Notes: a model not told the origin generated them from the sequence alone. A DNA stretch of 64,000 nucleotides from Planctomycetaceae bacterium (GCA_006969385.1 CP030884.1:5078249-5142248), one strand, 5' to 3'. Shown: positions 8,544 through 18,497, counted from the stretch's first letter. Numbers and translations: made by a program.

Positions 8544-9458
8544 ATGCGGCAAACAAAACGTGGCTTTACCTTGCTGGAATTGCTTGTCGTCATCGCAATC
8601 ATCGCTTTGTTGATCTCGATTTTGCTTCCTTCGCTGAGTGCCGCGCGCGAAAATGCGCGTGCCGTGCTTTGCGGAACACACGTGCGCGAGTTAGCCACTT
8701 GTTCCACGCTTTATACCAACGAAAACACGTTCTTCCCACCATGTTTGGACAACTATGCGGAAGGCGGCGTCGATTCAAATTTCTACGGTTTAGATTGGCT
8801 CGGCATCGGCAACCAAGGCGGCCCCTTCAACGCTGGTGATCCATACAACCCGGCAACAGGCACACCTCAGGGCTACGCCGCCGCACCCAAGTTCGGCCTC
8901 ATCTATCCGTACTTCCAAAACCCAGACCTCGTCCTCTGCCCTTCGGATGTCGGCGGCCCTTACAGGAACAATCAGATCGTCACCGAGGGCAACGGCAAGT
9001 TCAGCTACACCATGATGTCCACGTTGGGCCTGCGCGCACCGGAAAAAATTCCGGCAGCCGATCACTTCCTCGGCGGAGAGATCACGCCCTCGCGCGTGCC
9101 ACTCTTCGTCGAAGAACATCCGGACGGCATCAACAACGGCAATCGCGAAGGCAACTTCGGCTCGTTCCGCGGTCCTGACAACCTGCCGGGCTTGGAAGAA
9201 GGCGACATTTTGGTCTCGCGCCATGCACCGTTCACGACGCGTATCGGCACAAAACCCGGTACGTCCGGCTTCACGCGATTTCTACAAGGTTCAACCAATG
9301 TGGGCTTCGCTGATGGCCACGTCGAGCCATTGAAAACCAGCTTTGGTGTCGGGGGAACACCGTTGGCCACCGGCCAGTTAAATGTCATCCCCAACAATAT
9401 CATGGGATTGCATTACTACTACGGGTATAAGTTCGATCTCATTCCCGTGATTGAATAG
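8544..9458 (+). CDS. Prepilin-type N-terminal / H-X9-DG C-terminal protein
   Basis: 304 residues from the ATG at 8544, which has GAGG six bases ahead. A longer frame from 8256 runs through unlikely sequence and is rejected. The N-terminus is a type IV prepilin leader, KRGFTLLELLVVIAIIALL, cut after the Gly by a prepilin peptidase and methylated on Phe; the hydrophobic helix then anchors or assembles the protein. The C-terminus has the pattern NVGFADGHVEPLK, the H-X9-DG-type ending common in large paralogous families of Planctomycetes. The body is a globular pseudopilin-like domain with four to five cysteines. Such proteins are probably minor pseudopilins of a secretion or pilus apparatus, but their roles are mostly unknown. 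Gene stands alone between the PTS operon and the giant secreted protein. Confidence 0.85.
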   Translation: MRQTKRGFTLLELLVVIAIIALLISILLPSLSAARENARAVLCGTHVRELATCSTLYTNENTFFPPCLDNYAEGGVDSNFYGLDWLGIGNQGGPFNAGDPYNPATGTPQGYAAAPKFGLIYPYFQNPDLVLCPSDVGGPYRNNQIVTEGNGKFSYTMMSTLGLRAPEKIPAADHFLGGEITPSRVPLFVEEHPDGINNGNREGNFGSFRGPDNLPGLEEGDILVSRHAPFTTRIGTKPGTSGFTRFLQGSTNVGFADGHVEPLKTSFGVGGTPLATGQLNVIPNNIMGLHYYYGYKFDLIPVIE

Positions 9459-9675
9459 GCAGTTAGTCAATCGCGCAAACGCGTCTTTGATTTGCATGCC
9501 GCGCACAGTGTTTTAAAAACTTCGCCTTAGCTACCGTGGTAAAGCGGCTGTTATGTAACGGTCACTCCGTGCGCTATCGTTGCGCGCCGTGTGACCTATC
9601 GCGAGCACGATCGAGATCGAAGGCGAATCGACCGGGCGGTTGTTTCGCATTCGATTGAAGAAAGGAGCCACCCAG

Positions 9676-12600
9676 ATGTCTTATCAGTCATTTTCCTTTA
9701 CGGGTTATCGCCCCGCACGATGCCGCGTCGGCTTGTGTCGGGCATTGGCAGCGTTCGCTGTGATGACCTCGCTCACCATTGCTCAAACTGCACACGCCGG
9801 CGGCCCAGTAGGAAATACCTGCTCGGACCCGATCGAAATCTTCGAAGGCGTCCCGTTCAACAACTCCAACGTCGGCGCAACCGGCACCGACGATTCGGAT
9901 TGTGGCGGCACCGGCGACACCAACGATATCTGGCATAGCTGGGTTGCCCCTTGCGATGGCCAAGTCACCGTTTCGCTCTGCGGTAGCAACTTTGACACGA
10001 CAGTGTCGGTGTTCGCCAATGTATGCCCGCCGCTCTTGAACATCGCATGCAATGACGATTCGTGCGGTTCTCAATCGGAACTAACGTTCAGCGCATTCTT
10101 CGGAACGACCTATCTGATTCGCGTTGCAGGTTTTAATGGAGCCTCAGGAAACTACACGCTCACCGTCACGTGCCCGCCGATGGGCGCGTGTTGCGGCGGT
10201 GGTGGTGAGTTCGGTTGTTTCGTATCCCCGCCCGACGGTTGTAACTTCGGCACGTATCTGGGCGACGGCACGGACTGCGTTACCACCGGCACGGCTTGTG
10301 CCACCGGCGCATGCTGTCTGACGACGGGCTGCCAAGACCTCAGCCAGTTTGACTGCTTGGGTCTGAACGGCGTTTACCTAAACGACGGCACCAATTGTAT
10401 TGACGATGCATGCCCCCCGCTCGGCGCCTGCTGTGCGGGCGGCGGCTCTTGCTTCATTTCGACTGAAGATAACTGCGTAAATCAATCGTTCGGCACGTAT
10501 CTCGGCGACGGCTCCGACTGTAGCGGAAACATCTGCTCCACCGGTGCCTGCTGTGTTATGGGTGCGTGCACCGACGGCGTCGATCAAAACGATTGCTTCA
10601 ACCAAGGCGGTACGTACATCGGTGACGCAACTCAATGCGCCTCGTCCGTTTGTAACGATGAATGTTCGGATGCCACGGAAGTATTCTCCGGCGTTCCCGT
10701 TATGGGCACCAACACCGGCGCGACCGGCACCGACATTACCTCGTGTACCCTCAACGATACTGCGAGCGTGTGGTATCGCTGGATGGCCGATTGCGACGGC
10801 GACGTGCGCTTCAGCCTTTGCGGTAGCGGATTTGATACCGCCATCTCAGCTTGGGACGACTGCTTCCAAACCACGCAACTTGCCTGCAATGACGACTCAT
10901 GCAGCCTTCAATCGGAAGTAACCGTGTCGGCAACCATTGGCACCGAATACTTTATTCGCGTAGCCGGCTTTAACGGCGCGACCGGCAACTTCACGCTCGA
11001 AGTGATTTGCCCACCCGTCGGTGCTTGCTGTACCGGCGGCGGCATGTGCGCAATCATGTCCGAAGGCGCTTGCACCTCCAGTGGCGGTGCCTATCTCGGT
11101 GACGACAGCACGTGCGAAGTGGAGGGCCTCGCCTGTGCCACCGGCGCATGCTGCTTGATGGACGGCTCCTGCACCGACACCGGCAATGAAACGGACTGCG
11201 ACAACGCAGGCGGTCTGTACAACGGTGATAGCTCGACCTGTGCGGGCACGACCTGCCCCGCCGTCGGTGCCTGCTGCACCGCCGGTGTTTGTGAAGTCGT
11301 CTTCCAACCCGACTGTGTTAGCGGCGGCGGCGCCTTCCTTGGCGATGGCTCAACCTGCGGTCCCGAATCCTGTTTCGGTGCATGCTGCAGCGACGGCGTT
11401 TGCTCGGTCGTCAGCCAGGAGAATTGCACCGCTTCCGGCGATATCTTCTTTGGCATCGGTACCGATTGCACCGGCTTGACTTGTCCGGGCGAAGGTTTCA
11501 TCCAACTCGGTTACAACTGGAACGGTATGGTCCATCCCGGTGAGGCAGGCGTTCCCAACGCGCCCGATGGTTACCGCTCGATTAGCGACCGCGGCTTCCT
11601 GCTCGGTCAAGCGAATTCCGTCGACGGCGGGATCTTCTCGCGCACCTCGGGCAATCGCGTGTACTTCTTCCAGTCGCAAGCCAACGTCGTGGACCTTGCG
11701 TACATCGGTTCGGGACGAACGTGGGATACGGTCGCAGATGCCGACAACTCCGGCGTCGCCCCCAACTGGGATCCCAGCGCCGGCGGTGGCGCGGTCGCGT
11801 CGTCGACCAGCAACTTCCCCGCAACGGCACCGCTCGACAGCAACTTCGAAATGGGCGTCATCTTTCACGGCCACAACGGTGGTGGTGACTTCAACATGAC
11901 ACTCGGCTTCAGCGACTTCACGTCCGTCACGGTCACCCTCGGTGTGCCGGACTGGTTTGCAAACTTCAACCCGGTCGCACCCGCACCGGATTTCGGTGTC
12001 GCGTCGCAAGCGATCGTCCCCGGACCGTTAAGCGGTGGTGACGGATTCTTAGCCACCGGCTCGGGTGACAACGCATCGTCCGATGCACCGCTGAACTTGG
12101 TCGAAGCGGTGATCGATTTCGACTCGCTGCTTACCGGTGTCGGCTTCGACGTAACTGGAAAAGAGCTAACCTCGATTACCTTCGACAACTTCGTCGGCTC
12201 GGGTGGTGTTGCCGTGTTCGCGGCCAGCATTAGCCAACCGGGTGCTTGCTGTTTTGCCGGCGGCACGTGTACCGACAGCTTGCGCGACGACTGCAACACC
12301 TCCGGGGGTACCTTCCTCGGTGATGGCACCAATTGTGCTGACGATGGCAGTGCCTGCGCGATCGGCGCGTGCTGCTTCAACGACGCCTCGTGTGTGGACG
12401 GTCAAATCGAATTCGACTGTCTCAATGCAGGCGGATTCTTCATCGGTAACGGTACGGATTGTGTAACCAACAGTTGTCCGCCTTTGGGAGGTTGTTGCAC
12501 CTCTACCGGCCCGGGCACCTTTACCTGCACCATCGACTTCGAATCGACGTGTATCAACGCGGGCGGTACTTACCTACAGGACGGTAGCGATTGTTCGTTT

Positions 12601-13815
12601 GGCTGCGACTGCGATAACAGCGGCGTCATCGACTTGTTCGAACTCAGTGAGTTCACCGACTGCGACGGCAACAACGTCATCGACTCCTGCGAATCAACCG
12701 ATCCGAGCACTGTTGGTGGTTGTTGTGTCGAAGGCATGTGCTCGATTGCGACGTCGCTCGATTGCGACAACCTCGGCGGTCTTTACCAAGGCGATTGCAC
12801 CACCTGCGACGGCATCTTCTGCCCCGGCGATGGCTACATCCAATTGGCCTACAACTGGAACGGCCTCTTGCATCCGGGTGAAGACAACATGCCCGACGCA
12901 CCGGACGGCTATCGCTCGATTTCCGACCGCGGTATGTTAATGGGTGAGGCCGACAGCATCGGTCAGGAAGACTACGCACAACCATCGAACAGCGGTTCGT
13001 TAACGTACTACTTCGAGTCGTGCGATACGCCGGCCCTCGATACGATCTTCTTCGGCGGCCGCCGTCCCAATGGCAATCCCGCCTGGGATGAAGCCATGAT
13101 CGATCCCGCAATCGGCTCAACCCCAAGTTGGGATCCAACCGGCGGAACGGGCGATTTCTTCGGTACTGTGGTCACGAACATTCCGGCGAGCGATCCGCTC
13201 GGTGGCGATTTCGAACTGGGTGTGCTCTACAACTCCGGCAACTTGGGCGGCAACTTTGACCTCACGCTCGGTTTCATGGACGGCAGCAGCGTTACGGTCA
13301 CGCTCGATGTGCCCGACTGGTTCGCCAACAACAATCCATCACCCAGCGCTCCTGCCGCAGGTGTGGCGTCACAGGCATTATTGCCCGGACCGTTGAGCTT
13401 CGGTGATGGTTTCGCCGCGGTCGGGGGCACCGATTTCGGTTCGACCGATGCACCGTTGAATATCGTTGAGGCACGCGTGACGGCGACGTCACTGCTCGAC
13501 GCACCGGTACCGCTCGATGTGGTCGGTCGTCAACTAACGTCGGTGACGTTCGGCAACTTCATCGGCACCAACGGCGGTTCGTCGATGGGTATCTATGCTG
13601 CCTCTTTCAGCACCGGCGAAGTAACGTGCTCGTGCACGGGCGACGTCAGTGGTGATAACCAAATCGACGGTGGCGACGTTCAAGGTTTCGTGAGCTGCCT
13701 GATTGGTACCGGCGGCGACTGTAGTTGCGCCGATATCGACGGCGGCGGGCTCGACATCACGGATGTTGCCAACTTCGTTAACAACCTGCTCACGGTCGGA
13801 CCAGCCTGTCCGTAA
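9676..13815 (+). CDS. Giant secreted protein with 12 cysteine-rich GACC modules, PPC-like domains and dockerin-like end
   Basis: 1379 residues from the ATG at 9676, preceded by AAAGGAG at good spacing. A signal peptide ends near AHA (residue 41). Order of parts: PPC-like beta domain (~45-170, WHSWVAPCDGQVTVSLCG); four GACC modules (~172-330); second PPC-like domain (~333-450, VWYRWMADCDGDV); four GACC modules; NWNG domain copy A (~605-855); three GACC modules; an acidic EF-hand-like stretch (DCDNSGVIDLFELSEFTDCD); one GACC module; NWNG domain copy B (~1051-1315); a dockerin-like end with Ca2+-loop patterns (GDVSGDNQIDGGDV, ADIDGGGLDITDV) and terminal ACP. Each GACC module is ~38 residues with six cysteines and a [YF]LGDG[TS] core. 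No catalytic site is recognised; an extracellular, disulfide-rich structural or adhesive role is inferred. Confidence 0.88.
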   Translation: MSYQSFSFTGYRPARCRVGLCRALAAFAVMTSLTIAQTAHAGGPVGNTCSDPIEIFEGVPFNNSNVGATGTDDSDCGGTGDTNDIWHSWVAPCDGQVTVSLCGSNFDTTVSVFANVCPPLLNIACNDDSCGSQSELTFSAFFGTTYLIRVAGFNGASGNYTLTVTCPPMGACCGGGGEFGCFVSPPDGCNFGTYLGDGTDCVTTGTACATGACCLTTGCQDLSQFDCLGLNGVYLNDGTNCIDDACPPLGACCAGGGSCFISTEDNCVNQSFGTYLGDGSDCSGNICSTGACCVMGACTDGVDQNDCFNQGGTYIGDATQCASSVCNDECSDATEVFSGVPVMGTNTGATGTDITSCTLNDTASVWYRWMADCDGDVRFSLCGSGFDTAISAWDDCFQTTQLACNDDSCSLQSEVTVSATIGTEYFIRVAGFNGATGNFTLEVICPPVGACCTGGGMCAIMSEGACTSSGGAYLGDDSTCEVEGLACATGACCLMDGSCTDTGNETDCDNAGGLYNGDSSTCAGTTCPAVGACCTAGVCEVVFQPDCVSGGGAFLGDGSTCGPESCFGACCSDGVCSVVSQENCTASGDIFFGIGTDCTGLTCPGEGFIQLGYNWNGMVHPGEAGVPNAPDGYRSISDRGFLLGQANSVDGGIFSRTSGNRVYFFQSQANVVDLAYIGSGRTWDTVADADNSGVAPNWDPSAGGGAVASSTSNFPATAPLDSNFEMGVIFHGHNGGGDFNMTLGFSDFTSVTVTLGVPDWFANFNPVAPAPDFGVASQAIVPGPLSGGDGFLATGSGDNASSDAPLNLVEAVIDFDSLLTGVGFDVTGKELTSITFDNFVGSGGVAVFAASISQPGACCFAGGTCTDSLRDDCNTSGGTFLGDGTNCADDGSACAIGACCFNDASCVDGQIEFDCLNAGGFFIGNGTDCVTNSCPPLGGCCTSTGPGTFTCTIDFESTCINAGGTYLQDGSDCSFGCDCDNSGVIDLFELSEFTDCDGNNVIDSCESTDPSTVGGCCVEGMCSIATSLDCDNLGGLYQGDCTTCDGIFCPGDGYIQLAYNWNGLLHPGEDNMPDAPDGYRSISDRGMLMGEADSIGQEDYAQPSNSGSLTYYFESCDTPALDTIFFGGRRPNGNPAWDEAMIDPAIGSTPSWDPTGGTGDFFGTVVTNIPASDPLGGDFELGVLYNSGNLGGNFDLTLGFMDGSSVTVTLDVPDWFANNNPSPSAPAAGVASQALLPGPLSFGDGFAAVGGTDFGSTDAPLNIVEARVTATSLLDAPVPLDVVGRQLTSVTFGNFIGTNGGSSMGIYAASFSTGEVTCSCTGDVSGDNQIDGGDVQGFVSCLIGTGGDCSCADIDGGGLDITDVANFVNNLLTVGPACP

Positions 13816-13853
13816 GCCGATCGTGATTGTTCCATAGACACACTATCTCCTTT

Positions 13854-13893
13854 GGCCGGTCATCGTAGAAGGCGACGACGACCGGCCTTTTTT
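13854..13893 (+). terminator. Rho-independent terminator after giant secreted protein gene
   Basis: GGCCGGT (13854-13860) pairs with ACCGGCC (13881-13887), extended by further pairs toward the loop, and is followed by six T. It lies 39 bases past the stop codon at 13815. Confidence 0.85.
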
Positions 13894-14050
13894 CATTCCG
13901 GATATATGCAATCGCACATGTTCTTTGCTTCGCCTGCATCCGATCGATTACAATGGTTTTGCAACGTTCGCATTCAAGCCGACCGCCGCGCTTCAAAACG
14001 TGTCGGTTGCTCGCCAGACCAAACACCGCATTCCAAATAGGATCTACTCG

Positions 14051-17000
14051 ATGCGCTTCGTTTCACTATCGCTTTTGGCCATCCTTGTTTCCGTTTCACT
14101 GGCGAATGCCAACGTGCCGCCCGATGCACCGATGATCACCGAACCGGTCACCGTCGGTTTAATCGTGAATCCGTCCGACGTACATATGGAAACGGCACCG
14201 TTCGTCGACGCCGACCCCGGCGATTCGCACTTCTGCACCGACTGGGAGATTTGGTCGATCAATCCGCTCGAACGCGTGTGGTTCGGCAGTTGCGTCACCG
14301 GCCCCGAAAAAGTGCACGCACACTTAGGCGACGGCGTGTTTCAAGGTGCCCTAACCGGCGAATCGCAGCTCGATTACGAAACGCAATACGAAATGCGCGT
14401 GCGCTTCCGCGACGATAGCGGTGACAGCCCGACCGAATGGAGCCCTTACTCGACGCGCGCCTTCCAGACCGGTACGCAGACGCAAATTTTTCCGCTCGAA
14501 CTCGACGACATTCTCGATACGCCGATGCCGACCTGGCGCGATACCGACGGCCTCACGATCGACCTACCTGCTGGTACCCAATTGCGCGTCGAGCAAAAGA
14601 GCGGTTCGGCCGTGCTCGTCATCACCGGCGAAGACGGCATGCCCGATACCCTCAACAACTCTGGCCCATTAAGCGCGCACGAAGCATCGCGGGTGCGAAT
14701 ATCCAGCAGCGCTCCCACCCTCGCCCTACCGGCAACGAACTTGCAGTTCGTCACCGACGAGGGTGAATTGGAAACCGTTTACATTCCACCGGTAGGACTA
14801 GTCGGCGCTTCCGAAGTCGTGTTTTGGATTTCGGCCGGTGGTTCAACATTCGTTGGCAACGCCGCTCAAAGCGAGCCGGACTTCTCGACACTCGCACGCA
14901 GCGCACCTGTATCGTGGAACGCGAGCCTGCCCGGCTTCCAAATCGATGTCGTAGCGAGCGGCTTTCAGATGCCCGTCAACATCGCCTTCGTTCCCACGCC
15001 CTCGGCCGATCCAAACGCACCGTTGTATTACGTCACCGAGCTATACGGCACGATCAAAGTCGTCACCAATGCCGGTGACGTCAGCGACTATGCCACCAGC
15101 CTGTTGAACTTCTCACCGACGGGTGCTTTCCCCGGCTCCGGCGAACAAGGTGTTTCCGGTCTTGCGATCGATCCCGTTACGGGCGACCTGTTTGCCGGCA
15201 TGTTGTACGACGCGGGCGGGCCACACTATCCCAAGGTCGTGCGCTTCTCCAGCAATGACGGCGGCTTAACCGCGACGACGCAAACCACGATCCTTGATAT
15301 GGCGGGTGAATCGCAGGGACAGTCGCACTTTATCTCCAACATGACCATCGGCCCCGATGGCTTACTCTACGTGCACATGGGCGACGGCTTCGATGTCTCG
15401 ACCGGCCAGAACCTCAATTCGTTTCGCGGCAAAGTCCTTCGATTGAATCTCGATGGAACGGCCAACAGCGACAACCCGTTCTACGACGCGGGCAACGGCA
15501 TATCCGCGCGCGACTACGTCTATGCATACGGACTGCGCAACCCCTTTGGCGGCGCATGGCGCTCATCAGACGGTCGGCATTACATGGTCGAAAACGGCCC
15601 CAGTCGCGACCGCATGTCGCAATTGGTCGAAGGCCGCAACTACCTTTGGAACGGTTCCGACCAAAGCATGGAGAACTTCGCGATCCATGTATGGAATCCC
15701 GCAACTGCACCGGTCAACATCGCGTTTATTCAGCCCGAAACATTCGGCGGCAGCGGTTACCCGGCCAGCATGTACGACATGGGGTTCGTTACCGAGTCGG
15801 GACCAACATGGGCCAGCGGCCCGCAAGCGCGCGGCAAGCGCATCACCATGTGGCAATACGACGGCAGCGGAAACGTCGTCGCAGGGCCGACCAACTTTAT
15901 CGAATACAACGGCACCGGCAAAGCAACCGCCGTCGCGCTGGCCGCCGGCCCCGACGGTTTGTACTTCAGTGATTTCTATAAAGACCTTGATTACAACAGC
16001 CCGATCGAGCGCGGTGCGAACATTCTGCGCGTAAAATTCGTCGGCACGGCAGACTTCACGGCCGACGTCACCGAAGGCCAGGCCCCGCTCACCGTACAGT
16101 TCACCGACACGTCGAGCGTGAACGGCGCGACGGCGTGGGCGTGGGATTTTGGCGACGGCAACACGAGCGACCAACAAAACCCGCAACACACCTACACATC
16201 GAACGGCGGATACACCGTACAGTTGCAAGTGACCAGCCCCAGCGGCATCAGCACGATTCGCAAGCCGGCATTTATCGTCGTCGGCAATCGCATTCCGATC
16301 GCGCTCATCGGCGGTGCCGGTTCGGCCTCCGCATCGGACAATGCCATCGCACAGTTCCTAAATGGCTTGGGGTATGACGTCACCTATTACGACGACGAGC
16401 CCGGCAACCGCCCCAATGCGGCAACACTCGCCGCCGAGCAAGACCTCGTCATTATCTCTTCAACGGTTACGTCATCCAACATCGCTGGTGAATTCCGCAA
16501 TCAGCCGGTGCCCGTGATTCATTGGGAGAGCGCGCTCAACTCGACCGCCCGCGTTCCGTTGGCGAGTTCCGGTCTCGTCGTCACCGAATCGCAGATCAAC
16601 ATTCTTGACAACAATCACCCGATTACCGCTGGCCTTGCGCTCGGCACCATCGACGCGTTTACGACGCCGAGCTTGATGAGTATCGCACGCGCTCCGCTCG
16701 GAACGGACGCTGCGCTGCTAGCCACGCGCGGTGGCGATACCAATGACTACGCCATTATCGCAGCCGACACGGGTGACGAACTGCTCGGCGGATACATCGC
16801 GCCCGACAAACGCGTGTACCTCTATCTGGAAGACGCCAGTTGGCTCAATGCGACAAGCGCCACGCAACAAATCCTTCAACAGGCCGTTGCATGGACGGCG
16901 GGCACCGTGCTAGGTGCCCCGACCATTCAAATCATCGACCCTCTTGAGGGGCAAGCCGTCGTCGGTGATTCCGTTACGGTTGCTTGGGAAAAATCGGGCG

Positions 17001-18181
17001 ACCTAAGCGCCGTCAACCACGTACACGTGCAACTCGATAGCGAACCGATCGTCATGGCGCACGGTCAAGCAACGACGCTCACCATTGAAAACGTCGCCCC
17101 CGGCCCGCACACGATCACCGTCAATCTCGTCGACATCAACCACCAGCCGCTGCTCAATGTTGAAGCAACTGACATCGTAAACTTCACGCAGCAAGCTGCT
17201 GTCGAACCGACCGACTCGATTGCGATCGACCTACCCTTCAACTGGAACGGTGCCCTTCATCTGGGCGAGGGGAGCGACGCGGACGATGCCGATAGTTACC
17301 GTTCGATATCCGATCGCGGTTTCTATATGGGTCAGGCCGATTCGCCGGGCGGCGGCGCTTACGCCATCGTGAACAACGGCATGACCTACGCGTTTGCCTC
17401 CGATGCCGGCCCACCACTCGATATGATCATGCTCGGCGCCCGCCGCCCCGGCGGTGGCACCAACGGTTGGGACGACGTGGACGACGATGACGAATTCGGC
17501 ATTCTGCCAAACTGGGACCTCGGCGGTATCGCCGCCAACACTGAAGCCATCGCAACGATTAGCCCGTCGATCGCATTGAACGAGTCGTTCGATTTGGGCG
17601 TGCTTTATCATGCGTCCAACGGCGGCGCATCGTTTGACGCAAAGCTCGGCTTCGAAGATGCCACATCAATTACGGTTAGGCTCGAAGCCGCCGATTGGTT
17701 TGCCGACTTCGATCCGCCGGTACCCGCGCCCAACGCGGGCGTTGCAACCCAAACGACCTTGCCCGGCCCGCTTAGCGGTGGCGATGGTTTCCTTGCGGCC
17801 GGTGGCTACGACGCGCCATTTGTCGATGGCCCGCTCAATCTGATGGAAGCCCGCGTGACCGCGGCATCGTTGCTCGATGACCTCGGCTTTGACGTCGCCG
17901 GTCGACGGTTGAATTCGATCACGTTCAACAATCCGGTCGCCGGATTCGGTTCGGTCATCGCGATTTACGCGACCAGCGTTAACACTGCCGTTTGCGCAGC
18001 GCCCGGCGACGTTAACGACGACGGTGACGCGAACTTGGCGGACATCGCTCGCTTCGTTGAACTGCAACTAGATGCAACCGGCGCCACGGAATCAGAGACC
18101 TGCGCCGCCGACCTAAACGACGATGCAGCTATCGACGGTCGGGATATCGCGCTGTTCGTGGATATTCTGATCGCCCCGTAG
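14051..18181 (+). CDS. Secreted multi-domain protein: sugar-dehydrogenase-like propeller, PKD, NWNG and dockerin-like domains
   Basis: 1376 residues from the ATG at 14051 (AGGA nine bases upstream). The signal peptide is MRFVSLSLLAILVSVSLANA. Domains in order: a fibronectin-III-like start (~25-140); a glucose/sorbosone dehydrogenase-like beta-propeller (~295-660: FQMPVNIAFVPTP, GEQGVSGLAIDPVTGDLF, GPDGLLYVHMGDG, YGLRNPFGGAW, AAGPDGLYFSD); a PKD domain (~665-745, WAWDFGDGNTSDQQNPQHTY); a Rossmann-like segment (~749-955, IALIGGAGSASASDN, HPITAGL, LYLEDASWL); an Ig-like segment; NWNG domain copy C (~1055-1315); and a dockerin-like end (GDVNDDGDANLADI, ADLNDDAAIDGRDI). The propeller family oxidises sugars with PQQ, or is a non-catalytic scaffold; PQQ ligands cannot be confirmed by eye. 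Related in its C-terminal third to the preceding gene. Confidence 0.87.
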   Translation: MRFVSLSLLAILVSVSLANANVPPDAPMITEPVTVGLIVNPSDVHMETAPFVDADPGDSHFCTDWEIWSINPLERVWFGSCVTGPEKVHAHLGDGVFQGALTGESQLDYETQYEMRVRFRDDSGDSPTEWSPYSTRAFQTGTQTQIFPLELDDILDTPMPTWRDTDGLTIDLPAGTQLRVEQKSGSAVLVITGEDGMPDTLNNSGPLSAHEASRVRISSSAPTLALPATNLQFVTDEGELETVYIPPVGLVGASEVVFWISAGGSTFVGNAAQSEPDFSTLARSAPVSWNASLPGFQIDVVASGFQMPVNIAFVPTPSADPNAPLYYVTELYGTIKVVTNAGDVSDYATSLLNFSPTGAFPGSGEQGVSGLAIDPVTGDLFAGMLYDAGGPHYPKVVRFSSNDGGLTATTQTTILDMAGESQGQSHFISNMTIGPDGLLYVHMGDGFDVSTGQNLNSFRGKVLRLNLDGTANSDNPFYDAGNGISARDYVYAYGLRNPFGGAWRSSDGRHYMVENGPSRDRMSQLVEGRNYLWNGSDQSMENFAIHVWNPATAPVNIAFIQPETFGGSGYPASMYDMGFVTESGPTWASGPQARGKRITMWQYDGSGNVVAGPTNFIEYNGTGKATAVALAAGPDGLYFSDFYKDLDYNSPIERGANILRVKFVGTADFTADVTEGQAPLTVQFTDTSSVNGATAWAWDFGDGNTSDQQNPQHTYTSNGGYTVQLQVTSPSGISTIRKPAFIVVGNRIPIALIGGAGSASASDNAIAQFLNGLGYDVTYYDDEPGNRPNAATLAAEQDLVIISSTVTSSNIAGEFRNQPVPVIHWESALNSTARVPLASSGLVVTESQINILDNNHPITAGLALGTIDAFTTPSLMSIARAPLGTDAALLATRGGDTNDYAIIAADTGDELLGGYIAPDKRVYLYLEDASWLNATSATQQILQQAVAWTAGTVLGAPTIQIIDPLEGQAVVGDSVTVAWEKSGDLSAVNHVHVQLDSEPIVMAHGQATTLTIENVAPGPHTITVNLVDINHQPLLNVEATDIVNFTQQAAVEPTDSIAIDLPFNWNGALHLGEGSDADDADSYRSISDRGFYMGQADSPGGGAYAIVNNGMTYAFASDAGPPLDMIMLGARRPGGGTNGWDDVDDDDEFGILPNWDLGGIAANTEAIATISPSIALNESFDLGVLYHASNGGASFDAKLGFEDATSITVRLEAADWFADFDPPVPAPNAGVATQTTLPGPLSGGDGFLAAGGYDAPFVDGPLNLMEARVTAASLLDDLGFDVAGRRLNSITFNNPVAGFGSVIAIYATSVNTAVCAAPGDVNDDGDANLADIARFVELQLDATGATESETCAADLNDDAAIDGRDIALFVDILIAP

Positions 18182-18497
18182 TGGATGGTTGCGAATCGTC
18201 GATTCAGCGTCTCGCTCAACTGTCGCGATTTCAATCCAAACATGAATAAGGCACCGCGATATTAATTTGAACGCGGTGCCTTATGTATTGATTGTCGGCA
18301 GACTACCAACGTAGTACCCCGTCCACATACAATAGGTGAGCGACGTTGACGGCCTCGCCGTGGCGACTCGGTAGTGGATTTGATCAAACTACCCTAACGC
18401 GTGCACTCAGGTATCGATGACGATTATTACGGCTAGCAGAAAAGATGTTTATTTTTGCATTCTTAATAATTATCAAAATCGAATTTGGTAACAAACT
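18182..18497. other. Intergenic region, convergent gene ends
   Basis: 316 bases between two convergent genes. Apart from the terminator hairpin at 18246-18284 it holds only AT-rich sequence near 18430-18500; no gene seen. Confidence 0.6.
18246..18284. terminator. Perfect 13-bp hairpin, probable bidirectional terminator
   Basis: ATAAGGCACCGCG (18246-18258) and CGCGGTGCCTTAT (18272-18284) are exact inverted repeats round a 13-base AT-rich loop. It lies between convergent gene ends at 18181 and 18498. No long T tract is present on either side. Confidence 0.65.

Noticed and set aside
9676..13815. Sequence repeats in the giant gene as a CRISPR or DNA tandem repeat
   Set aside because: Repetition is at protein level with changing codons and spacing; there are no identical DNA repeats with uniform spacers.
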